Shown here in pieces: positions 20,060 through 33,345 of a stretch of 64,000 bases of DNA. Location of the stretch: assembly GCF_905171765.1 (NCBI RefSeq), contig NC_053389.1:783004772-783068771 (forward strand), in the 5' to 3' direction. The notes beneath the pieces are model-generated. The model made no database searches and was not told the origin of the DNA. It was given only the letters and a program-made list of their open reading frames with translations. This DNA comes from Bufo bufo. Its lineage: Eukaryota; Chordata; Amphibia; Anura; Bufonidae. How positions within the stretch are numbered: the stretch's first letter is position 1; each line of letters starts with the position of its first letter. The translations under genes and the position numbers were made by a program.

Positions 20060-21540
20060 AGATCCACGGCCACGGTCATGCCATTATTTCTCTCTCCTTA
20101 TGGACTTGAGTTTTTACCGAGGTCTAAGCACCAACCCACTTCTATGTTGGATTCTGGCCAAGACTTTCCACCCACATTGGCCATCTTTCACTCCCCTGGC
20201 CTCTTTGATGCCTCAGGGACCTTATCTGCCTCATCCTCTCACAGCAGACGTTGTAAACACCAAAAGCTTAAATATAGTTGGTCTCTTCTCAGTTGAATAC
20301 AAACAGGAACAGACCATTGCATCCATAAAGGCAGACCTTAAAGGGTCTTCACTCAATTAAACTCACAGGCGCAAGCCACCTCCGCCTTGGACACCCAAAT
20401 CTCTAAGGTTGATGAAACCCTCTCCTTACAACACACCATAAATAGACATTTATTACTTCACTTGGATGACCGGGAAAATAGGGATTGTCGTAACAATATC
20501 AAACTGCTTGGGATCCTGGACACTGTCTCCACCACTGAAATATGCTCTGCAGTGACCACATTTTTAATACCCTTCAATCTAGAACATCAGAGCAGGGAAT
20601 TGACTTAGACAGAGTTCATCGTATTTATGGGCCCCAGACGCCCTGATAATCCTGCACCCAGAGATGTCTTCTGCAGAGTACACTTTAGAGAAAAAGAGGA
20701 GATTTTTCAACAGGTCTGGAGACAGGGACCCACCTCATTTGTAGGTGCTCAGATTCACTTACTGCGAGACGTCTCTAGACACACTCTGGCAATGAGACGT
20801 CTTCTTAAACCCCTTGTACAGACTGTTACCGAAGCTGGAGCCACATACCGATGGGGCCACTTTTTCACCTCATTATTCATAAAAATTGAACTACTTTTCC
20901 CCTTCATTGAGGATTTTGCAGAAGGAAGACTATTGTTTTTGGCAATGTAGTAAACATAAACACTTTTGGGAAAAAATACATTTGACTCCAGAGTTCTTTT
21001 TGCTTCATTTATTAGATCTTCCGCTTCTACTCTTTGACAAATCAATCATAAGACACTTAGTGAATGCTGCTCGTTCCTGTATACCAGCTATAAGGAAGTC
21101 CCCTTCCCTACCTTCTATATCTCATTGGGTTCACAAGGTGGAGGATAGTAGGAGAATGGAAGAGATCACTGCTTCCCTTAGACATATCAATGAATTCTGC
21201 TCCATGGTACAGTGGAGCATGAGACCCTATTTGCTTAGTTGATTTACTGGACCTCCCCTCACACACACACATACTTTTTTTTTCTGCTCTTCCTTTCTCC
21301 CCTCTCCCTATTTTCCCGTACGATTGGGTGGGAGCAAGTAGACTACAACCCAGAGTATCTGCCATCAACAGATAAGATACAAATTGATGATTTATATTGT
21401 CAGTTGTATATACAGGGATAAGATTGCCCAACCCCCTCCCCCCTTATCCATTCTGGGACCCCGTGCAGTTGAACATGCTGCATAGGCTATATGTCCACTC
21501 CTGATCTGTACACCTTCTTAATAAACAGTGGAAAGTTGAC
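20060..21540 (+). mobile_element. Internally deleted Tx1/L1-like LINE
   Basis: An ORF1-like region (about 20330-20875) is followed at once by the C-terminal tail of an ORF2 (about 20925-21240). The whole endonuclease and RT are absent, a deletion of several kb. The tail SISHWVHKVEDSRRMEEI with FDKSIIRHLVNAARSC is typical of amphibian L1/Tx1 ORF2 ends. A 3' UTR-like stretch runs to about 21540 without a clear poly(A). Confidence 0.65.
20330..20875 (+). pseudogene. LINE ORF1 remnant (transposase_22 / RRM type)
   Basis: Two frames together give a coiled-coil segment (DTQISKVDETLSLQHTIN), the junction LDDRENRDCRNNIKLLGI and the RNA-binding domain with PRDVFCRVHFREKEEI and DVSRHTLAMRRLLKPLVQ, ending at ATYRWGH. 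This is the standard L1/Tx1 ORF1 order (coiled coil, RRM, C-terminal domain). Frameshift near 20610 and stops make it non-functional. Confidence 0.7.
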
Positions 21541-22439
21541 CCCGGAACTCCAAGCACGTGAATTCATGGTTTATGAACACATGTTTACAGGAGTTTAATT
21601 ATACATTACCCTCGAGAGTTTAAAGTAAATTCCTGCACTTTGCATCAATACCTCAGTAATAACCAGTTACAGTCCTACCTATGGGGGCTATTACTTGATG
21701 CATTTTATAACATTAAGCCCTAAAAAAGAGTGGTGCTTTTAAAGTGACTAATGGTCTCTCTCTCTCTCTCTCTCTCTCTGCCTGCCACAGTCAACAGTAA
21801 CCTGTGACTCTTGGAATGGTCTCATATATAAAACCAATTATTAGGCTGGTTTTGAATGTTCCAAGGTTCTAATCATATTATTTGAGTATCTGCCTTCCAA
21901 TTAACTTAGACCTTGCTCTAGTGGGTTCATTTCCAGCTGGGCAGCACATAAAAAATAATCTACTTTTATCACATTAATATTTGATATTTCTCTGAAATGC
22001 TTGGTGGAAAAAAAGGGTTTTGTGAAGCTTGATCCAGGCTTTTTATGTTAAGAAGTATAAGTGGATGTGAATTGAAGTCTGATGGGTGACATTTAACCCT
22101 GTTAATGTGACACAAAAAAAGCAGAAAACATTACATCTGTGTTTATCTAATATCTGTATGGCTTTTTATTTAAACTTAATCAAACATAAAAAATTAGCTC
22201 TCCGATATGACTGAATTTTTCCACATGATCCACCACTGGCATGTCTGACCAACATTCCAGCCGATACTCTACTTGGTCCAGGTTCTGACAATTATAGGTT
22301 GATATGCACTGTGTGTGCAATGAGGATAGCAAATTTTACAATGATGTGTAAATGTTCTATGATGAGGTACAAGAAATGCCTAGTTCGATATTTCCCACAT
22401 CTTAAGCCTCCATGCAATATTAACAAATATCTTAGAAAA
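21541..22439. other. olfm2 intron, non-coding
   Basis: Contains a (TC)n microsatellite at 21755-21779. No coding region or element ends recognised. Confidence 0.5.
21755..21779. repeat. (TC)n microsatellite
   Basis: Twelve uninterrupted TC dinucleotides. Confidence 0.95.
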
Positions 22440-22800
22440 GAAAAGCAATTCCATTGGGTCCTCCAATTTGAGAGCTGATGGTCATCACTTTATTCTGAAC
22501 TAACAATTTTGGGGTTATTTACTTTGGCAAAAAGATGGCTTAGGGGAGATCTTATAACAACATACAAATGTATGAATGGATAGTATACAGATCTTTCTAA
22601 TAATATTTTTACACCTTGGCCTGAAACCATGATAATGAGGTATCCTCTACGTCTGCAGGAAAGAAGGTTTTAGCATCAATATACCGTTAAATGGGGATTT
22701 TTTACTATAAAAGTAGGGAATCTATGGAGCCATGGGATTTTGTGATTATTGATTCATTATGCAAATTGAAGAAGGTCCTGGATGCCTTTTTTGAAAGTAA
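22440..22800 (+). pseudogene. Possible CR1/L2-type LINE 3' coding tail
   Basis: Frames in this stretch read KDGLRGDLITTYKCMNG, YPLRLQERRF and a WGFFTIKVGNLW-like segment, a pattern I associate with the C-terminal end of CR1/L2-class LINE RT proteins. It is short, broken and unsupported by catalytic motifs, so the class is uncertain. Confidence 0.4.
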
Positions 22801-22876
22801 AATATTGCATATGGCATGGGTAGATCTCTGGAGATGGAACATTTTTCCAATGATTTTTTTCTGATTGTTGAATTAA

Positions 22877-23206
22877 AGGTGTTTTCCAGGCCCTTGATAT
22901 TGATGAACTAGCCTCAGGATAGGTCATTTATATCCGAATGGTAAAGGTCTAACACCCCACACCCCCATCCAACAACTTCTCCCTGCAGCCTCTACAGAAG
23001 GAACTAGCACTGTAAATGAAATAGAAAAAACAGCTCCATTTAAAGTGTAGTGGTTATGTTGGGTTACTGCAGCTCAGCTCCTGGTCACTTCAATGACCCA
23101 GCACAGTCACTACTCTGGGGGAGAGGCTTATTGGTCCCTTACTGATCATATATTAATGACCTATCCTGAGGATAGGCCATCAATATCAGGAGCCTGGAAA
23201 ACCCCT
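22877..23206. mobile_element. MITE with TTAA duplication
   Basis: The inverted ends AGGTGTTTTCCAGG and CCTGGAAAACCCCT are flanked by TTAA (22873-22876 and 23207-23210), as in piggyBac-type insertions. Internal CCTCAGGATAGGTCAT and ATGACCTATCCTGAGG extend the palindrome. A relative lies at about 32095-32455. Confidence 0.8.
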
Positions 23207-23210
23207 TTAA

Positions 23211-24844
<1,634 letters not shown>

Positions 24845-25073
24845 CTAAGAAGAAGACAATAGCAATAGATTAGACTATCAGAACACAACAAGATTACACC
24901 AGGTGTAAAACTACTCCGAACGAACAGGTATTGATGTAGAAGCTCCTGCATTATCTTTTCATAATTGAACTCGATGGAATCAGCAGGAATCTATATAAAG
25001 TAAGCAACATGCAGTGAAACAGACAGGTCATGAGGGACATGTCTGACAACCATCATTGAAAAGGCTGTTTTTG
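24845..25073. other. olfm2 intron upstream of exon
   Basis: No element ends. Contains the polypyrimidine tract and acceptor of the exon at 24844. Confidence 0.5.
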
Positions 25074-25076
25074 TTA

Positions 25077-25575
25077 GGGTACTTTCACACTAGCGTTAAA
25101 GTTTTCCAGTATTGGGTTCCGTCACAGGGGCTCAATACTGGAAAAAAACACTTCAGTTTTATCCTAATGCATTCTGAATGGAAATCAATCCGTTCAGTAT
25201 GCATCAGGATGTCTTCAGTTCAGTCCCTCTTACGGTATTTGGCTGGAGAAAATACCACAGCATGCTGCGGTATTTTCTCCGGCCAAAATTCCAGAACACT
25301 TGCCGGAATGCCGGATACGGCATTAATTTCCATTGAAATGTATTAATGCCGGATTCGGTACCAAGTGTTCTGGAAAAACAGATCCGGTTTCCCAGTCTGC
25401 GCATGCGCAGACCTTTAAAAATGTGAAAAAAATAAATACCGGATCCGTTTTTCCAGATGACACTGGAGAGATGGATCTGGTATTTCAATGCATTTGTCAG
25501 ACGGATCTGGAAACAAATGCTATCCGTTTGCATGCGGATTTCCGGATCCGGCAGGCAGTTCCGGCAACGGAACCC
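25077..25575. mobile_element. Harbinger-type MITE 1 of a TTA-linked pair
   Basis: The element starts GGGTACTTTCACACTAGCG and ends GCAACGGAACCC, flanked by TTA at 25074-25076 and 25576-25578. The interior is rich in GGATCCG palindromes and has no genuine gene. It abuts the next MITE through a single shared TTA. Confidence 0.65.
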
Positions 25576-25578
25576 TTA

Positions 25579-26488
25579 GGCCTCTTTCACACGGGCATTG
25601 CGGGAAAAGGTGCGGGTGCGTTGCAGGAACATGCGCGATTTTTCCGCGCGAGTGCAAAACATTGTAATGCGTTTTGCACGCGCGTGAGAAAAATCGGCAT
25701 GTTTGGTACCCAAACCCGAACTTCTTCACAGAAGTTCGGGCTTTGGATCGGTGTTCTGTAGATTGTATTATTTTCCCTTATGACATGGTTATAAGGGAAA
25801 ATAATATCATTCTGAATACAGAATGCATAGTACAATAGCGCTGGAGAGGTTAAAAAAAAATTAAAAATAATTTAACTCACCTTAACCACTTGATCGTGCA
25901 GCCCGGCTTCTCTTCTGTCTTCTTCTTTGCTGTGTGCTCGGAAAGGACCTGTGGTGACGTCACTCCGGTCATCACATGATCCATCACCATGGTAAAAGAT
26001 CATGTGACGGACCATGTGATGACCGGAGTGACGTCACCACAGGTCCTTTTCCTGCACACAGCAAAGAAGAAGACAGAAGAGAAGCCGGGCTGCGCGATCA
26101 AGTGGTTAAGGTGAGTTAACTTATTATTTTTATTTTTTTAACCCCTCCTGTATTCAGAACCATGTTATAAGGGAAAATAATAATGATCGGGTCTCCATCC
26201 CGATCGTCTCCTAGCAACCGTGCGTGAAAATCGCACCGCATCCGCACTTGCTTGCGGATGCTTGCGATTTTCACACAACCCCATTCATTTCTATTGGGCC
26301 TGCGTTACGTGAAAAACGCACAAAGAGGAGCATGCTGCGATTTTCACGCAACGCACAAGTGATGCGTGAAAATCACCGCTCATGTGCACAGTCCCATAGA
26401 AATGAATGGGTCAGGATTCAGTGCGGGTGCAATGCGTTCAACTCACGCATCGCATCCGCGCGGAATACACGCCCGTGTGAAAGGGGCC
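25579..26488. mobile_element. Harbinger-type MITE 2 of a TTA-linked pair
   Basis: Inverted ends GGCCTCTTTCACACGGGC and GCCCGTGTGAAAGGGGCC are flanked by TTA (25576-25578 and 26489-26491). The core (about 25855-26155) is itself a palindrome with arms of about 140 bp around 25995, including GTGACGTCACTCCGGTCAT and its complement. CRE-like TGACGTCA sites occur in both arms. Confidence 0.8.
25855..26155. repeat. Palindromic core of MITE 2
   Basis: Arms of about 140 bp, nearly perfect, centred near 25995; they include GGACCTGTGGTGACGTCAC and its inverted copy. Confidence 0.8.
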
Positions 26489-26779
26489 TTAGGCAGTCAA
26501 ACTGGGAGCTAGGCTGTCAAACATGATGCAGCTGGATCGGATCTGTGCTGACTGCAGATAAGTAGAGAAGGACATTGGTAAAGGTCAGGTTCATTTTTCT
26601 ATTAGTACAGGTTAAGAATCATTTTAAAGTGAATCTCATAGTGGAATTTCTATCCTGTCTAAGGTCAGAATATTATAGACGATGAAGAGTTAAATTTATT
26701 GATATGTAGCTTTATAGAAAAGCATTTATTACAGCTTGTAATTTATTGGTTGTAATCCGTACTCATTCTGGGGCTAAGA

Positions 26780-27465
26780 GTCCAGTGGGCTACTTAAATA
26801 TTATTTTATAATAAATATATTCACAAATACCTCTCATTACTTATAATGGCTTGTTTTGTCTCGGGAGCAATCATTAGAAGAAATAAAATGGCCGCCATCC
26901 TATCAGTACACACAAAACCTGTCCTAATCACACAGGAGGACAAGTTACTTCACCACAATGAGCCATAGAGCTGCCTCATCCTCCTCTCTGCTCTGCTTGT
27001 CAGGAATCATGATCCTGAATACAGGTGAATCTCTGTGGGAATGGAGATGATAAGGAGACATGAGAGGAGGGTGATGTGTGGCTAATGAGCAGCAGCTCTT
27101 GTTTACAGTCTCCATTACCACAGTCTGTCCTGTCCGTCCTCTCTGTACTTCATGTCTCCTCATGAAATAAATTCCCCAGAGATTCAGCTAACGTTCTTAT
27201 CATCTGTAATCAGGATCATAATCCATGACAAGTAGAGAGCAGAGATGAGAATAAGGCAGCTCTTTACCTCAGTGTTGTAACTTGTCCTCATGTGTGATCA
27301 GGACAGGTTTTGTGTGAACTAATAGGACAGCGGCCATTTTGTCTCCCCTGATGATTGCTTCCCAGACAAAACGAGCCATTATAAATAATGGAAGGTATTT
27401 GAGAATATATTTATAATAAAGTAATATTTAAGTATTTTCATTTTCTTAATTCCCGGAGAACCCCT
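26780..27465. mobile_element. Palindromic MITE
   Basis: The left arm (26800-26960: ATAATGGCTTGTTTTGTCT, AAAATGGCCGCCATCCTAT, CACAAAACCTGTCCTAATC) is inverted at about 27285-27410 with some 85% identity. The centre lies near 27110. No coding sequence; exact ends and target duplication unclear. Confidence 0.65.
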
Positions 27466-28176
27466 TTAAGGTCACTTGCACAAAATGTTTGCAACTTATT
27501 TGCATTTTATTACACAACTACAGTTTTGAAATATAGGTGGGGAAGTGGGCGTGGTTAGCTATGTTAATGATTTTCACTCCTGTTGCAAAAAAAGTCAAAT
27601 CCTATGCCACTTAGCAAACAACTTGTGCTATTTAATAAATTTGATGCAAAGTACGCCAACACAGACTCAAGAAAAACAGACTTCAAATATTCCCCTCATT
27701 CTCATCAAAAGTTTTGATGATGTCACATTTATGGTTCAAGTAACTGGTCACCCAATTATTGAGCTCAGCAGTCACATACCATTTATGTGCACGCGAGCAC
27801 TGAGACCAGTAACTGACTGAGTGGTCACATAAACATTAGACATGACATTATCACTTCTGGTCTGACGGGGAATTGTATGGTCCAAGCACGAGTCCAACAA
27901 CTCTGCAACAGAGGAATCTTTAGCAGATGAGTATCGATTTTTTTTGCTTCTTAAGTGTCTCTGCTTTCCTCAAAAGTTTCAAAACTCTCAGACAATCCTT
28001 TTAAAACTCCTGGGCCCCAATTCCAAATATAGAACATGGAGCCCAACCTATCAGGTCCCATTTGTAATGGCGGTCTCTTTTTATGTGGCAGATAAGCCTT
28101 TGGGCGCCCTATGGCACCCGATGCCATGTATAACTGTTATTTCTGCAAACCTATGGAAACTACCCCTGGCATAATG
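27466..28176. other. Non-coding stretch
   Basis: No gene or element ends recognised apart from an AACCCCTTTAAGG terminus-like motif near 27460. Confidence 0.4.
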
Positions 28177-28180
28177 TTAA

Positions 28181-28628
28181 AGGGGTTAGCCCATGACTAA
28201 TGTAAAAATAAAAATCAGACATCATACAGTATAAGACAAACTTCTAATAAAGCTAGAACCAGCTCTGTACCTCACATGGATCCAGAGATCTCCCCATTCA
28301 TTACTCTGCTAGATTTATATCAAGCTGACAGCACAAGGGGAGTGTCTTCTCTGCTGCAGCTAAATGGGCGTGTCTCAGCTCTCCCTATCACAGCTCAGGG
28401 GCATGTCTCAGCTCTCCCTATCACAGCTCAGGAGGTAGTTGAAGGATGGAACTGAGCATGTGCGGCCCTGTCAATGAGCAGGACAAATAAATAAGAAAAA
28501 AACTAACAGCAGGTGGCGCTGTACAGCTACATTTTATTGAATAACTCAATTACATGTAATAACAATAGAATTCAGATTCAGGTGCTGGTTTGAAAACTGT
28601 GGAATATTTTTCATGGGACAACCCCTTT
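28181..28628. mobile_element. MITE with AGGGGTTAGCCCATGAC termini
   Basis: AGGGGTTAGCCCATGAC after TTAA (28177-28180) is inverted at CATGGGACAACCCCTTTA (about 28612-28629), where the right TTAA has decayed. The interior contains two tandem copies of TGTCTCAGCTCTCCCTATCA. Confidence 0.65.
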
Positions 28629-28629
28629 A

Positions 28630-30427
28630 GATGTAACGTCCTGCATTTTAAAGGTATTCTTTCCTTGGTGGCTCCACATATTAGTGTAAATTCTGAATTT
28701 ATAGAATGTAGATTTTATCTGGACCTAGCACCACTGGTATGACGGAGGCACAACTCTTCTAATTTTACACTTCATTTATCCTAATGATTACTTTATATAT
28801 TATTAATTACTAATCTGCATATTACAATCAAGTAATTATGGGTTTCATTTTGGATGGAATATTTTCAAGTATATTTTCATGATGTTGAGCAAGGACGTGG
28901 GTTGAAAAGCCATTAAGATCTTTGGCTGTAGCGTGGAGGATAAATGAAACTTAACAAGTAGACCTGCAAGTAGAGAAATGCAAATGCAGCCCAAGCTTTT
29001 ATGGTAACGCTAGAAATACAAGGCCAATTTTAATAGCGCGTTGCTAATTTGCAGAGGCATTAATGCAGATAGCGAGAGAAATGCATAATAATATTAATTA
29101 CTATTAACATAAAGTCACTGTGTGCCTAAAGCTTTTCATCCCACACTAACTACTTACACAAGATGTGTGTCTGTTCTCGGGCAAAATGAGAGCCATGCCA
29201 ATAAGGACGTGGTTTATAACACAATTAACTTAATATCTCGTAATGTGCACTGCTCTGGATATTACAAGAGAAATCCAAATTTCCTCTGTTACTCAATCAG
29301 CGGCTTGAGACTTTGGAGTCGTAAAGGTTTTACCTAGGGATGCTGTGTCTTGAAAATTGTTTTTCATTAGGGGATTGAAACATATATCCATTAGTTACAA
29401 ACCTTTTCTGGTTTATTGTAAATATAGTTTATTGAAACAAGCATTCTACATACTATATTCTACTCTGTGCGCTAATACGGTAAACAAAAGGAAGACCTTG
29501 ACGATCCCAGCAATTCTCTGCATTGATTTAATTCCCAAGAGCAGACTGTGAGGACCGTAGTGTCTATTTATCTCCAAGATCTACAGTAAGTAAGATGACC
29601 TTAGATGTCTGTAAGAGTTTCAGCTTGGGGAACTTGAGAGGAGATGTGATCTTCAAAAATCTGTCTGGGCATGGATGTGTAGTGCCCGTGAGCTAGGGTA
29701 TTTTGGACTACTGACACCTGTGGACATTTTGCCCCTATTGCTACTAAGCAACGCCATTAGCTCCCTACTTTGTTGAACTTTGAAGGGGTTACTTGCACTT
29801 ATACTGTTTCATATTGTTGAACTGCACTTATGTTTATTATGCAATATCCTGTTCTTGAATTATATCTGCACTGCACTGTGAAAACAGTTAATGCACAGCC
29901 AGCTAATATTGAGAGACTTTATGACTTTATACGTATGCAAAGTTTGGAGGGGAAAAAACAGCCAACTAACCTTCTGACTGGTTTAGCTCTGTTGTTTATG
30001 TCTGAAGACTAGTTTATGTCTGGAACTGCTTAGTCATTCCCATAGACTTGCAATGAAACTCTATTGTTAAATGCTATTGACAGAAATCGGAACAACAATT
30101 CTGTTTAGGCTGTGATTTTCCACTCCACCCCTCCCCCTATAAGGTTCTAGTTCAGGTAGAAACTGTATATAAGGAGATAAGTCAGAGCCCCTACTTATTT
30201 GCAGATAGGGACCAGTGTTTAGTAGGAGAGACTTTGCCAGTCTGCAGATAGGGACCAGTGTTTATTTGGAGATACTTTGCCAGACTGCATGAGTGACCAG
30301 AAGAAGATGCTGAGATGGGGACACTGAACCACAGACCTAGGGTCACCAGTCCTGTGACCAGAGAGCCAGCTGAACAATTGAGCAATATACCCTGGGCAAT
30401 GAGCTGTTGGCCAAGGTACCAGCCTTC

Positions 30428-30461
<34 letters not shown>

Positions 30462-30537
30462 CTACCTCAGGCCTTTCCTCAGCATAAAACCTTCTTTCTG
30501 GGAGGAGACTGGAGAAGCCATCTCAGTGCCTTGCCTG
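28630..30537. other. Non-coding stretch, partly CNE-like
   Basis: No coding sequence. The part at about 28770-29340 is repeat-free and rich in TAATTA and TTAAT motifs with an ATGCAAAT octamer at 28978-28985. A (GA)n run lies at 30431-30458, and GCAGATAGGGACCAGTGTTTA is duplicated at about 30200 and 30243. Confidence 0.4.
30431..30458. repeat. (GA)n microsatellite
   Basis: Fourteen GA dinucleotides. Confidence 0.95.
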
Positions 30538-31096
30538 CAGGGCTGGCGTTAGGGAGGGCAAACTGGGCAATTGGCTTGGGCTCCCGTCACCAAAGGGACC
30601 TCCTTCCAGTCAGTGGTGGATGACGTTCAGGTTGGCAGCCCTGGACCCAGCACCGCTGGGGGGCCCAACACCGACCTGAACGCTCACATACTGTGGCGTG
30701 CCAGCTTTGGAGGACATGGGGGTGACACACAGGAGGATATGTGAAGAGATAGAACATCGGAGGGAAATTGCAGTATGGCTGCAAATTACTATGTGGGGGG
30801 AAAATATTATGGTGGGATTACTGTGTGGGGGAAAATTATTATGGGAGGGATTACTATGTTGGGGCAAATTATTATGGGAGGGATTACTATGTGGGGCAAA
30901 TTACTATATGGGGCAATATGGGGGAAACTACAGTGTGGGGGCAGTGTGGTGGAAACTACTGTTTGGGGGCAGTGTGGGCTATATTACTGTGTGGGGACAG
31001 TGTGGGGGAAACTACTATGTGGGGGAAGTGTGGGGTAAATTACTGTGTGGGGTAAACTACTATATGGGGGCAGTTTGGTGTAAATTACTGTCAGTG

Positions 31097-31243
31097 GGCT
31101 TGACAAAGCGCGATTTTAGCGTGAAACGGCTGTTGCCTGATTCAGCTGCATTTGCGTCCCGCACCTGCTGTGTTTTACCTACAATAAAGCTATGTTTTGT
31201 GAAGATTCGGTGAGTGACGCTTTTTCTTCTATTTTTATCTATG
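31097..31243 (+). mobile_element. 147-bp PLE-terminus-like insertion (single unit)
   Basis: This segment breaks the minisatellite and is flanked by CAGTG on both sides (31092-31096 and 31244-31248). It contains TGACAAAG-stem-GAAACGG, then CAATAAAGC about 58 bases later and GGTGAGTGACGC. The order matches the terminal domain of the PLE at 60452-60530 and the arms of the palindromic insertions, but here it is present once rather than inverted. Confidence 0.6.
31101..31127 (+). ncRNA. Hammerhead-like motif in the single-unit insertion
   Basis: TGACAAAG, a 4-bp stem (GCGC/GCGT with one G-U) around a seven-base loop, then GAAAC. It deviates from CUGANGA, so activity is doubtful. Confidence 0.35.
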
Positions 31244-32094
31244 CAGTGTGGGGCAAATTACTATGTGGGGGAAATTACTGTGTGGGGGGCACATTATTAT
31301 GGGGGGATTACTATATGGGGGCAGCGTGGGGGGCCTTGCTATTGGGTAGGCACTGTAGGGTCAATTCTATTGTTTTTGGGGACACTATACAGGGATTATT
31401 ACCCGGAGCACAATATAGGGTGTTAATATTATTACTGGGGCACTCCCACAATGTTTTGTCTCACTCCCATTTCTTCTTGTTGCATGTTGAAGCTCTACTT
31501 GGAACCTTGTTAAGATCCAGCCATGCTAAACATGATTTTTTTGCCATTTTTCAAGTGGTCTTAAACTTTTGATGCTGTATCTTATTCTTGTCCATTTTAG
31601 GCAATGTTACAATGGATCCGCCAAAAAAAAAAAAAAAAGATGCCATGCGGATGTCATCCATTTTTTTTTTGTGGATCCGCAATTTGCGGACCCCAAAACA
31701 CATACGGTCCTGTGCATGTAGCCTTAGGGTCACTATTTTTTCAGCAGGATAGTACCTGGGACATTGGGGAGCACAACAGGCACAGTATTGGGATTGGCAG
31801 CAGGATGACATTTTCAGGACACCAGGATGGGGAGGTTGATTGAGAAGTCTGAAGTGTCTGTGTTACAAACTCTGTAGAGATGAGATGCAGCTGAAAGAAT
31901 TTGTCATGGTGGCCTGGGTAAAACGGAGGAGAAGAGGAAAGAGAAGGTCTACATGACAGGAGATGTCCCTGGATGTAAGAGGTATGTGGTCACTATGACA
32001 TGTGGAAAGTGTTTTTAAAGGAGAGTTACACTTTAAAGGCTAGATTTGTTTGTCTTTCCAACCTGCTTCTTGTTTTTTTCAGTTAAAAGATTTA

Positions 32095-32455
32095 CCTGGG
32101 AATTTGATATTGATGGTCTATCCTCAGGATAGGTCATCAGTATCAGATCAGTGGGTATCCGACTCCTGACACCCCTGCTGATCAGCTGTTTGAAGAGGCC
32201 ACGGCGCTCACCAGAGCTCCGTTGAGCACTGCGGTCTCTTTATAGTTTACCAAGCACATTAGACAGCCGTACATTAGACAGCAGTGATGTTTGGTATTGC
32301 AGCTCATCTCCTTTCACTTGAACGGGACTGAACTGCAACTAGGCCACCAGACAGATTACAGTGACATCACTGGCCTCCCAACAGTTGATCGGCAGGTGTC
32401 CCGGGAGAAGGACGCCAGCCGAACTGATATTGATGACCTATCCTAAAGATAATCT
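32095..32455. mobile_element. TTAA-family MITE, decayed relative of 22877-23206
   Basis: GATATTGATGGTCTATCCTC near 32107 and TTGATGACCTATCCTAAAG near 32432 are inverted relatives of the ends of the MITE at 22877-23206. Terminal bases are eroded. Confidence 0.55.
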
Positions 32456-33345
32456 TATACACCTTGCTGATACTGTATTACACAGCAGTTTATCTGCGTG
32501 GAAAAACCATGTGTAATCTGGTTAGACAGGCTATGTGTTGTCTGTGCAATATTTCTTTTGGGGCCCCACTTAAAATTTTGCCCAGGGCCACACTTTCTCT
32601 AAAACTGGCCCTGCTTGCCTGTACTGTTTTGCAATTGAGCTCCTTCAGTAAAGAAGCACACTGGTTTACTGCAGACCTTAACTCTCTGGACTTATTTCTA
32701 GTGTTGAGCGCGAATATTCGCATAACGAATATTAATCGCGAATATGGCAACTTAAAAAATTTGCGAATATTGCGAATATAGTGCTATATATTCGTTATAT
32801 TGAATATTCATAATTTTCTCCATCTGAACACATGATTCCTTCCTGCTTAAAATGCTTGTGGGTCAATGACTCATTGGCCCACAAGCAAGAAGCAGGGAGG
32901 AATCAAGAGTTTAGATGGTAAAAAATGACGAATATTCTAAAAAACGAATATATAGCACTATATCGAATATATTTGTTTTTTAGAATATTCGTCATTGATG
33001 AATATTCTAAAAAACAAATATATAGCACTATATCACATATATTCGTTTTATAGAATATTCTTTTTTTTTTTTTCCCAATTAGTACAGTTATTGCCCTTCG
33101 GCATACTCCTCCCCGACAAGCGTCCCTGTCACCATGGGAACGCCTGGTGGTTAGAATATACAATCGGATCTGAGTTTTCGCGCTCTAACTCAGATCCGAT
33201 GGTATATTCTAACCACCAGACGCTTGAAGTTAGAATATACCGCCAGGGCGCTGTGATCTGCGCAATTAACTCCTCAGGTGCGGGTTAATTGCGTGGATCA
33301 CAGCGCCCTGTGCGCCCTCCCCCCCACCTCCCCAGTATTAAAATA

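Larger units (their letters stand above)
30776..31340. repeat. Minisatellite of about 30-bp units, interrupted
   Basis: Many copies of ATTACTATGTGGGGG-type units occur, interrupted at 31097-31243. Long frames here (for example 30698-31213) exist only because the unit lacks stops. Confidence 0.85.
30538..32613. mobile_element. hAT non-autonomous element with perfect 8-bp TSD
   Basis: The ends CAGGGCTGGCGTTAG (30538) and AAAACTGGCCCTG (ends 32613) are hAT-style inverted repeats. The flanks CTTGCCTG (30530-30537) and CTTGCCTG (32614-32621) are identical. The interior has no transposase; it holds a minisatellite (about 30776-31340), a PLE-terminus insertion (31097-31243), an A/T-run hairpin (31612-31690) and a TTAA-family MITE near 32095-32455. 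Confidence 0.88.

Noticed and set aside
20755..21045. 96-codon minus-strand frame
   Set aside because: Antisense to the LINE ORF1/ORF2 remnant.
24900..24995. Minus-strand reading IPADSIEFNYEKIMQELLHQY just upstream of the olfm2 exon, with an AG before it
   Set aside because: It looks exon-like, but no donor in phase was found, it does not match noelin sequence as I know it, and it lies under 150 bases from the real acceptor.
25333..25761. 142-codon plus-strand frame
   Set aside because: It crosses the border of two MITEs and has no coding signature.
30698..31213. 171-codon frame
   Set aside because: It is created by the GTGGGG-rich minisatellite, whose unit lacks stops in that frame.
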